Shown here: piece by piece, positions 1 through 4,858 of the stretch
How positions within the stretch are numbered: position 1 is the first letter of the stretch
Layout: every line of letters starts with the position of its first letter
Assembly: GCA_016205045.1 (NCBI GenBank)
Contig: JACQJM010000192.1
Span: 1 to 15,852 of the forward strand
Direction: 5' to 3'
Length of the DNA: 15,852 bases
From: Elusimicrobiota bacterium
GTDB taxonomy: Bacteria; Elusimicrobiota; Elusimicrobia; JACQJN01
Notes under the pieces: generated by a model
Seen by the model: only the letters and a program-made list of their open reading frames with translations
Databases searched by the model: none
What the model was told of the DNA's origin: nothing
Position numbers and translations under genes: made by a program

Positions 1-75
1 TCGCCGTCAAGCGGCGCCGGCCCTCTGGGTGAATTCCCCAACTGGGGAATTCAGGTTAGTGGAGAAGTACGGTGA
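1..75 (+). CDS. Possible 3' end of an upstream gene (partial)
   Basis: Two readings are possible and I cannot choose firmly. Frame 1 is open from base 1 to a TGA at 73-75, which would overlap the GTG start of the next gene as GTGA. That matches the ATGA/GTGA overlaps seen downstream. Frame 3 ends earlier, at TGA 30-32, with a basic tail (AVKRRRPSG), leaving about 40 nt of spacer that holds the palindrome at 30-53. Too little is present to identify a family. Confidence 0.3.
   Translation, partial: SPSSGAGPLGEFPNWGIQVSGEVR
30..53. repeat. 10-bp palindromic hairpin with AACT loop
   Basis: TGAATTCCCC (30-39) is perfectly complementary to GGGGAATTCA (44-53) around a 4-nt loop. No T-tract follows, so it does not look like a standard intrinsic terminator. 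It sits just upstream of the ribosome-binding site of the first GT2 gene. It may be a dispersed REP-like palindrome or a 3'-end stabilising hairpin of the upstream transcript. Confidence 0.6.
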
Positions 76-806
76 AGGTCGGCGTGGTCATTCCGGTCTA
101 TAACGAGAAAAATCGCATTGGAGAAGTTTTGGCCCGATTCAGCCCCGGCTTGACTCAAGCCGCTCTTCAAAGGGATATCCCTCTGTCAGATGTGGTGGTG
201 GTGGACGACGGTTCCGATGACGGGACTCCGGAGGTTCTAAAGAAGGCGGGGGTTGCTCACTTAAGGCATTCTCAAAGACAAGGGGTGGGCTCGGCGATAC
301 GGGACGGCCTAGATTATTTGCGGGCGAAGCATATGGAGGTGGCGGTGGTGATGGCGGGCAATGGGAAGGACGAACCGGCCGAGATCCCTCGCGTGGTGGC
401 CCCCATCTTTTCCGGAGAGGCGGATTATGTTCAGGGTTCCCGATTTTTTCAAGGGGGGTCTTTTAAGAATCTACCCATTTCGCGGTATCTCATGGTGAAG
501 GGGTACACCTGGATGTGGACTCTGTTGGTGGGCCGAAGATTGACGGACGTCACCAACGGTTTTCGAGCCTATCGTCTCTCTCTTTTGGAAGATGAGCGCA
601 TCCGCTTGGATCAAGAGTGGTTGAACACTTACGAGCTGGAGTATTACATCCACTACAAGGTGTTGTCCTTGGGATATAAGTTTAAAGAGGTGGCTGTGTC
701 TAAAAACTATCCCAGCCGGACCAACTACTCCAAAATACGCCCGATTTTGGATTGGTGGAGCATTATTAGGCCGCTCGTGCTTTTGAGGTTGGGAATCAAG
801 AAATGA
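72..806 (+). CDS. GT2 family glycosyltransferase (polyprenol-phosphate sugar synthase-like)
   Basis: A 244-residue GT-A fold enzyme of the DPM1/DPG-synthase type, expected to move a sugar from a nucleotide donor to a lipid phosphate at the cytoplasmic membrane face. Visible motifs are VIPVYNE (residues 6-12), VVDDGSDDGT (43-52) and TNGFRAYR near residue 161. The usual DxD metal-binding motif is not canonical: residues 94-102 read MAGNGKDEP, so the first Asp positions are Ala-Gly-Asn. There is no C-terminal membrane segment. The start is GTG at 72 because GGAG at 61-64 lies 7 nt upstream and the YNE motif is at the usual distance. The stop overlaps the next start as ATGA (803-806), implying translational coupling with the GT-C enzyme that probably uses its product. 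The sugar is unknown. The family call is firm; whether the altered motif is active is not. Confidence 0.93.
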   Translation: MKVGVVIPVYNEKNRIGEVLARFSPGLTQAALQRDIPLSDVVVVDDGSDDGTPEVLKKAGVAHLRHSQRQGVGSAIRDGLDYLRAKHMEVAVVMAGNGKDEPAEIPRVVAPIFSGEADYVQGSRFFQGGSFKNLPISRYLMVKGYTWMWTLLVGRRLTDVTNGFRAYRLSLLEDERIRLDQEWLNTYELEYYIHYKVLSLGYKFKEVAVSKNYPSRTNYSKIRPILDWWSIIRPLVLLRLGIKK

Positions 807-2134
807 GTGTGATTGCGGATTGCGGATTGCGTCCCAAACATCCAAGATTCGTAAGTTTTGGACGTACCATTCGTAACGGCTTCAAGGAAGGAATGGTACG
901 GATTTTGGATTTTTTTCAGAAGCTCTTTTCAATTCGAAATTCGCAATTCGAAGTTCGCAATAAACTTGATCGTTTCTTGGTGGCGGTGGTGGCGCTGGCG
1001 GTGTTGAGTCGGATCGCTTTTTTTGTGGTCTGGAGGGCCCAAAATTTGGTGGTTCTTTTCCCGCATGATCCTTATCCCACCGTGGCGCTTTCTTGGTTGG
1101 GCTGGACCCCTCCGCTCGACTCCATCGGCCATCCCCCGCTCTACTCCGCTTTTTTGGCCGTTTTATTCTGGTTTTTTAGGGGGGCTAGGGATTGGGTAGT
1201 CCCCGGGCTTCAGTGCCTATTGTCTGCGGGCTCCACACTATTGCTGTACTCCTGGGCCCGGCGGGTGGGGCCCGAAGTCGCCGCAAAGCTGGCGGCTCTG
1301 GGGATGGCCCTGGACCCCTTCCTCATTTTTTTCGCTCCCCAGTACCAGTCCGAAACCTTTTTTGTATTTTTGATTCTCTGCTTCTTCGTGGTGTTGTATC
1401 GGGCTTTGGAAAATCCACGGGGAAGGACCGCCTTTTCCGCCGGATTTTTGGGAGGACTCGCCAGTCTTTCGCGAGGAGTCTTTCTGACCTATGCCCCTTT
1501 CTTGGCACTGTCTTTAGGGGGCATGCGGCGATGGGATGTGTTGAGGTGGATGGTTTTGGGTTGGACACTGCCCATTCTTTTGTGGACACTGAAAAATGCT
1601 CACACACACCATGCCTTTATCCCTGTCTCGGCCCAATCGGGGTGGAACATGTACGAGGGATTCACATTAGACCGCGAAGAGCTTCGTCGGAGGCCTCAAG
1701 AGATGACGCGGGAGATTAAGAAGGCCGGCATTCAAGATCCCATCGAGATAGACCGCTATTTTCAAAAAAAGATAAACCACTGGATTCGGGAAAATCCCGG
1801 AGCTGCTTTGAAGATCGTGTTTTTCAAGCTGTTCCGTTTTTGGAGGCCCTGGCCGTATGACCCCTACTCCGGTCCTGCGCGTTGGGTGATAGGAATTTAT
1901 TGCGGCGGGGTTTTAAGTTTGGCCTTATGGGGGATGGTGAGGCTGCGGGGGATTTGGAATCTTTTGATGCCCGTTTTTGCCTTCTTTGTGGGCTTGACGA
2001 TCCTCCACTCCATCTATTTTACATCCCTGAGGTATCGTATACCCTTGGAGCCGTTTCTTCTTTTCTTTGCGGCGGTGGGGTTGGTGGACATCTGGTCGCG
2101 AATGCCCGCAAAAAGATCGGTGGGCGTAGGATGA
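803..2134 (+). CDS. GT-C membrane glycosyltransferase (PMT_2/ArnT-like, GT39)
   Basis: A 443-residue multi-pass membrane protein of the PMT/ArnT superfamily, which transfers sugars from polyprenyl phosphate on the outer membrane face. A hydrophobic helix begins near residue 55. The first outer loop carries PHDPYPTVALSWL and then GHPPLYSAFLA, where relatives have an Asp-rich motif and R-x-PLYP. The C-terminus has the typical RYRIPLEPFLLFFA. Residues 1-53 are not part of the family: they are encoded by the compound repeat at 812-961. The ATG at 803 gives the 4-nt overlap with the GT2 gene. An in-frame ATG at 893 (M31), preceded by AAGGA at 884-888, is an alternative start that removes half of the repeat-encoded leader. 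The gene ends just inside the inverted repeat flanking the 2135-2365 gap. Acceptor unknown. Confidence 0.88.
   Translation: MSVIADCGLRPKHPRFVSFGRTIRNGFKEGMVRILDFFQKLFSIRNSQFEVRNKLDRFLVAVVALAVLSRIAFFVVWRAQNLVVLFPHDPYPTVALSWLGWTPPLDSIGHPPLYSAFLAVLFWFFRGARDWVVPGLQCLLSAGSTLLLYSWARRVGPEVAAKLAALGMALDPFLIFFAPQYQSETFFVFLILCFFVVLYRALENPRGRTAFSAGFLGGLASLSRGVFLTYAPFLALSLGGMRRWDVLRWMVLGWTLPILLWTLKNAHTHHAFIPVSAQSGWNMYEGFTLDREELRRRPQEMTREIKKAGIQDPIEIDRYFQKKINHWIRENPGAALKIVFFKLFRFWRPWPYDPYSGPARWVIGIYCGGVLSLALWGMVRLRGIWNLLMPVFAFFVGLTILHSIYFTSLRYRIPLEPFLLFFAAVGLVDIWSRMPAKRSVGVG
812..961 (+). repeat. Compound heptamer repeat, copy 1 (inside coding sequence)
   Basis: The left array is three ATTGCGG-type units (812-832). 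The right array is four AATTCGA/AATTCGC/AGTTCGC units (931-958). The arrays are mutually complementary: for example TCGCAAT at 941-947 pairs with ATTGCGG at all seven positions, counting one G-T. Between them a second hairpin segment (about 832-910) interrupts the repeat relative to copy 2. The element is translated as the first ~50 residues of the membrane enzyme (IADCGLR ... FSIRNSQFEVRN), in the same frame as copy 2. It begins within 10 bases of the GT2 stop. Confidence 0.85.
840..910 (+). repeat. Second hairpin nested in repeat copy 1
   Basis: Bases 840-853 pair with 897-910 over 14 positions (12 Watson-Crick, 2 G-U). Alternatively 863-872 (CGTACCATTC) pairs perfectly with 891-900. The two stems are mutually exclusive at 897-900, so the segment can switch folds. 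ATTCGTAA occurs twice (847-854, 869-876). The loop region holds AAGGAAGG and an in-frame ATG (893), a possible internal start whose initiation codon is inside the stem. Copy 2 lacks this segment. Confidence 0.65.
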
Positions 2135-2217
2135 TCCCGCACCTTTTGATCGTAGGCACGCAGAGCAAACTGTTCAAACAGTGGAGTATTAAGGCTTTTG
2201 CAAAAAGGAAAAAGTAA
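2131..2217 (+). CDS. Possible mini-ORF 1 (28 aa) coupled to the GT-C stop
   Basis: The ATG at 2131 overlaps the stop of the preceding membrane gene as ATGA (2131-2134). GGTGGG at 2119-2124 is a weak upstream ribosome-binding candidate. The product would be 28 residues with a strongly basic tail (AFAKRKK). The TAA at 2215-2217 is followed after 3 nt by the ATG of the next mini-ORF in the same frame, so the pair may also be a short gene broken by one stop. No family is recognised. Chance is a real alternative at this length. Confidence 0.22.
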   Translation: MIPHLLIVGTQSKLFKQWSIKAFAKRKK

Positions 2218-2254
2218 AAAATGGTGGTTGCTATACCAACTACCCTGCGTGCCT
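2154..2254 (+). ncRNA. Predicted structured leader inside the inverted repeat
   Basis: AGGCACGCAG (2154-2163) pairs perfectly with CTGCGTGCCT (2245-2254), closing a domain with two inner hairpins. One is ACTGT/ACAGT (2169-2173 with 2178-2182, loop TCAA). The other is GGTGGTTG/CAACTACC (2223-2230 with 2237-2244, one G-U pair, 6-nt loop), which stacks directly on the closing stem. With the outer 17-bp repeat this makes a multibranched fold. I recognise no known riboswitch class. It could equally be DNA-level palindromes of a mobile repeat. Confidence 0.4.
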
Positions 2255-2313
2255 GCAGTTTTCCCTGGGTGGGTGCCGTCATTCGAGTGTGGAGTTTGGG
2301 GGTAGTAGCATGA
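2221..2313 (+). CDS. Possible mini-ORF 2 (30 aa, hydrophobic)
   Basis: The ATG at 2221 is preceded by AAGGA (2205-2209) about 11 nt upstream, in an A-rich stretch. The 30-residue product is hydrophobic, with only two Arg residues and two Trp, and could span or lie on a membrane. Its TGA (2311-2313) overlaps the ATG of the next mini-ORF (2310). The start lies in the descending side of the GGTGGTTG hairpin. No family is recognised. It may be a leader peptide or coincidence. Confidence 0.25.
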   Translation: MVVAIPTTLRACSFPWVGAVIRVWSLGVVA

Positions 2314-2369
2314 AGACGATTCGGTTAGCGATGGGATTAAACTTGGGACAATCAAAAGGTGCGGGATGA
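2310..2369 (+). CDS. Possible mini-ORF 3 (19 aa) coupled to the GT2-GT39 start
   Basis: The ATG at 2310 overlaps the preceding mini-ORF stop, and the TGA at 2367-2369 overlaps the ATG (2366) of the large fusion gene, giving two consecutive ATGA junctions. The 19-residue peptide starts MKTIRLAMG. Its last 17 bases run through the right arm of the inverted repeat. Ribosomes translating it would open any stem hiding the downstream start. GGGGGT at 2298-2303 is the only upstream purine-rich tract. No homology is claimed. Confidence 0.25.
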   Translation: MKTIRLAMGLNLGQSKGAG

Positions 2370-4858
2370 AAGTCTCCATATTGATCCCTGTATATAACGA
2401 AAGAAACACTCTGCCCACGGTTCTGCAGGGATTGGCAGGCCTCAAGGGAATGGATTTAGAAGTGGTGATTGCCGATGATGCTTCGCGGGATGGCACTACG
2501 GCCTGGTTGCGTCAGCAGATTCCACGATTCCCTTTTCCGGTGAAGGTGGTGTACCACGAAAAAAATCTGGGCAAAGGAGCGGCGGTGCGGTCGGCTTTCG
2601 AGGCCAGCTCGGGAGAAGTGGTGTTGATTCAGGATGCGGATTTGGAATATGACCCTAAATACATTCCAGAACTGGTCCGCCCCATCCAGGAAGGGAAAAT
2701 GGATGTGGTGTACGGCTCCCGGCTCTTGGCGCAAGGCTCTGTTACTTACAGCCAGCTTTATTTGTGGGGAAACAAGTTTTTGACCTGGCTCATCAATCTA
2801 TGCTGCGGCTCCCGCATGACGGATTCTTACACCGGTTATAAAGCTTTCCGCCGGTCGGTGGCCAACTCTCTTCAGATGCAATCGAGGGGGTTTGAAATCG
2901 AGGCGGAGATATCTGTAAAAGTGGCCATGAAAGGCTGGCGCTACCACGAAATTCCTGTCGTGTATCAGGCGCGCAGCCGTGAAGCGGGGAAAAAGATCAA
3001 CTGGCGCGATGCGGTGAAGGGAGTTCGGACAATCTTGTGCACGTGGTGGAGTGAAAAAAAGAGACTAGGGGCTGAGGGAATGAACGTCATTGCGAATTGC
3101 GGATTGCGGATTGCGGACTTTTTCAGGATGTGCTTTTCAATTCGAAATTCGAAATTCGAAATTCGAAATAATTTCCAGTCCCTAGTCTCTAGTCCCGCCA
3201 GTCTTGCCTTGGTGGTTCTGGTTTTCTTGGGGGTGGGACTCCGGTTTTGGAATATTTCCTATGGGCTGCCGGCCGTATTCAATGGAGATGAACCCCATCT
3301 GGTTAATCTTGCCGTCTCCTACGGCTCGGGGGATATGAACCCACACCTGTTCAAGTACCCCACGCTGTGGAGCTATCTGCTTTTCGGCTGCTACGGTGTG
3401 TATTACTTGGTTTGGTCTCTGTTTGGATTGAACTACTCTCTGCAGGATTTCGGCACTCTTTTCGTCCGGGATCCTACCGTCTTTTATCTCTTGGGCCGAG
3501 GGTTGTCCGCATTCAGTTCCAGCCTGGTGTTGTGGGTCCTGCTTTTTTGGGAGAGACGCTTACCCTGGAGTAAAATATTTCCTTGGTCCCTAGCGCTTTT
3601 GGCGGTTTCTCCCAGCGTGGTGGAGTCGGCCCACGCGGCTAAGCCGGAGTCCTTGATGCTTCTGTTTTCATCCTTGTCCTGGTATTTCGGGTGGAGAATC
3701 CTGCAGCATGGGAAAGAAAAGGATTATGGGTGGTGCGGGTTTTTCTGGGGATTAGCCCTGACGACGCAGTACACCGCGGCACCCTTGGTTTCTGTGCTGT
3801 GGGTGGCCCACGGCTTGAGGAAACATTCCCTGGGCTCTTCTGTGTTCTACGGCGATTTTTGGAAGGACAAGAACCTAGGGTGGGGAATTGCGGCGGGAAT
3901 ATCGGCATTTGTGATAGGCACTCCTTTTTCTATTCTGGACCCAAGAGCTTTTTGGGCTAACGTCAGAGATCTGTCCACTCAAATGGATCTTGCAAGAGCT
4001 TCCCATCCCCTGGGATCTGTGGTGGGACAGGTGTGGGGAAACGTTTTCACTTTTGCCGGACCATGGTCTTTGTGCGGGGTGGCCCTTTTGTTGGGAGCGA
4101 TTTATCTGTGGCGACAGCGGAGAAATGAGATTATTTTTTTGGGAGTTCCCACGCTTCTGGCCGCTCTGTTTTTATGTTTGCAGTCGGAAGGAGGGTGGGC
4201 GCGATATCTCTTTCCTGTTTTTCCGGCACTGGCCATGATGGCCTCCTGTGGGGCGCAAGTCATGGCTCGGGTGCTTCCGGGGCGAGCCTTTCAACTCCTC
4301 CTGGCTTTTTCCCTCTTGTTTCCGGGAGCCTACCGCTCTTTTGCTTTTGACTACAATTTAGGTCTGCCGGATACGAGGACACTTTCCGCGGCCTGGATCC
4401 GAACCCATATTCCGGAGGGAAGCGCTTTATTGATGGACCAGCCGCATGCTTCTCCCCTGCTTCCTTTTAGCCGGGCCCAAGTGGAGAGGCTGTACCAGAA
4501 AACCAAGGCAGCGGATCACTCGCGCAGCCGTTACTATGCCCTGCTTCTCAATTCTCATCCGGGAGGAGGGTATGAAGTGTATCGTCTTTTAAGGGGAGTA
4601 GAAAGCTTGGAGTCTCAGCCGGGGCACGTGGAGTGGTCTCGCAAAGGCTACGATCTTTTAGATGCTCGCAAAGGGTTGCGGGCTCTTCGTGGCAAGGTCC
4701 GCTATGTGGTGGTGACCACCGAGGGAGCCACGGCCCAGAATGCTCCCGATCTAAAGTCTTTCTTTGCGGATCTGGAAACAGCTCCTCTGCTTCAAGAGTT
4801 TGGGCCCATCCCGCATCGCGTGCGAGGTCCCATCATTCGCATCTACAGGATTCCATGA
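2366..4858 (+). CDS. GT2-GT39 fusion: polyprenol-phosphate sugar synthase joined to PMT_2 membrane glycosyltransferase
   Basis: An 830-residue fusion. Residues 1 to about 235 are a GT2 domain: LIPVYNE (6-12), ADDASRDGT (36-44), canonical DAD (90-92) in IQDADLEYDP, then DSYTGYKAFRR. Residues about 232-275 are encoded by the compound heptamer repeat. From about residue 280 comes a GT39/PMT_2 domain with multiple membrane helices, the outer-loop acidic pair D308-E309 (NGDEP), KYPTLWSYLLF, and a C-terminal soluble region (AAWIRTHIPEG onward). The fusion would couple making a lipid-phosphate sugar to using it. The start is ATG 2366 with AAGGTG just upstream. Two features suggest that separate products are also made: the slippery heptamer at 3055-3061 with a -1 stop at 3073, and an in-frame ATG at 3080 (M239) with AGGGG 8 nt upstream. 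The stop overlaps the next start as ATGA. Families are sure; sugar and acceptor are unknown. Confidence 0.92.
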   Translation: MKVSILIPVYNERNTLPTVLQGLAGLKGMDLEVVIADDASRDGTTAWLRQQIPRFPFPVKVVYHEKNLGKGAAVRSAFEASSGEVVLIQDADLEYDPKYIPELVRPIQEGKMDVVYGSRLLAQGSVTYSQLYLWGNKFLTWLINLCCGSRMTDSYTGYKAFRRSVANSLQMQSRGFEIEAEISVKVAMKGWRYHEIPVVYQARSREAGKKINWRDAVKGVRTILCTWWSEKKRLGAEGMNVIANCGLRIADFFRMCFSIRNSKFEIRNNFQSLVSSPASLALVVLVFLGVGLRFWNISYGLPAVFNGDEPHLVNLAVSYGSGDMNPHLFKYPTLWSYLLFGCYGVYYLVWSLFGLNYSLQDFGTLFVRDPTVFYLLGRGLSAFSSSLVLWVLLFWERRLPWSKIFPWSLALLAVSPSVVESAHAAKPESLMLLFSSLSWYFGWRILQHGKEKDYGWCGFFWGLALTTQYTAAPLVSVLWVAHGLRKHSLGSSVFYGDFWKDKNLGWGIAAGISAFVIGTPFSILDPRAFWANVRDLSTQMDLARASHPLGSVVGQVWGNVFTFAGPWSLCGVALLLGAIYLWRQRRNEIIFLGVPTLLAALFLCLQSEGGWARYLFPVFPALAMMASCGAQVMARVLPGRAFQLLLAFSLLFPGAYRSFAFDYNLGLPDTRTLSAAWIRTHIPEGSALLMDQPHASPLLPFSRAQVERLYQKTKAADHSRSRYYALLLNSHPGGGYEVYRLLRGVESLESQPGHVEWSRKGYDLLDARKGLRALRGKVRYVVVTTEGATAQNAPDLKSFFADLETAPLLQEFGPIPHRVRGPIIRIYRIP
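3055..3075 (+). promoter_or_regulatory. Candidate -1 programmed frameshift site (dnaX-type A AAA AAG)
   Basis: Codons GAA AAA AAG place the heptamer A AAA AAG at 3055-3061 in the phase used by E. coli dnaX. A -1 slip reads GAG ACT AGG GGC TGA, stopping at 3073-3075 and giving a free GT2 of about 236 residues. An in-frame ATG for the membrane domain follows at 3080. GGAG (3048-3051) lies upstream, closer than the dnaX stimulator. The inverted repeat 3060-3073/3177-3190 and the heptamer stem lie downstream. Frameshifting is predicted, not shown. Confidence 0.45.
3060..3190 (+). repeat. Compound heptamer repeat, copy 2 (linker of the fusion)
   Basis: Outer arms 3060-3073 (AGAGACTAGGGGCT) and 3177-3190 (AGTCCCTAGTCTCT) match at 13 of 14 positions as an inverted repeat and are themselves period-7 (AGTCYCT recurs to 3196). 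Inside are four ATTGCGR units (3089-3116) and four perfect AATTCGA units (3139-3166). The inner arrays can pair over 28 positions (3089-3116 with 3142-3169), with one mismatch per unit and a 25-nt loop. Everything is translated in frame between the GT2 and GT39 domains. The left part carries an AGGGG tract and an ATG (3080). Confidence 0.88.

Larger units (their letters stand above)
2134..2367. repeat. 234-bp segment bounded by a perfect 17-bp inverted repeat
   Basis: ATCCCGCACCTTTTGAT at 2134-2150 is the exact reverse complement of 2351-2367. The left arm starts on the last base of the first GT-C stop codon. The right arm contains the Shine-Dalgarno AAGGTG (2356-2361) and the AT of the start codon of the GT2-GT39 gene. 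The region between, the only gap over 200 nt in the window, holds nested smaller stems and three mini-ORFs. I see no transposase, no target-site duplication, no clear promoter and no terminator. It could be a MITE-like insertion, or an RNA structure that hides the downstream start. Confidence 0.8.

Noticed and set aside
471..845. Minus-strand open frame antisense to the first GT2
   Set aside because: It lies opposite a clear GT2 gene and contains AIRNPQS, the reverse-strand reading of the ATTGCGG array, so it is a product of repeat openness rather than a gene.
2135..2365. Promoter or intrinsic terminator in the gap
   Set aside because: I found no convincing -35/-10 pair at correct spacing and no GC stem followed by a T-tract.
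2014..2496. Minus-strand open frame across the gap
   Set aside because: It is antisense to two real genes at both ends, has low-complexity composition and no recognisable domain.
3089..3166. CRISPR-like array
   Set aside because: The units are 7 nt with no spacers and are translated within a gene.
4633..4854. In-frame upstream extension of the GT-C gene starting at 4855
   Set aside because: It lies wholly inside the preceding gene and has no membrane-family features; ATG 4855 forms an ATGA junction like its neighbours.
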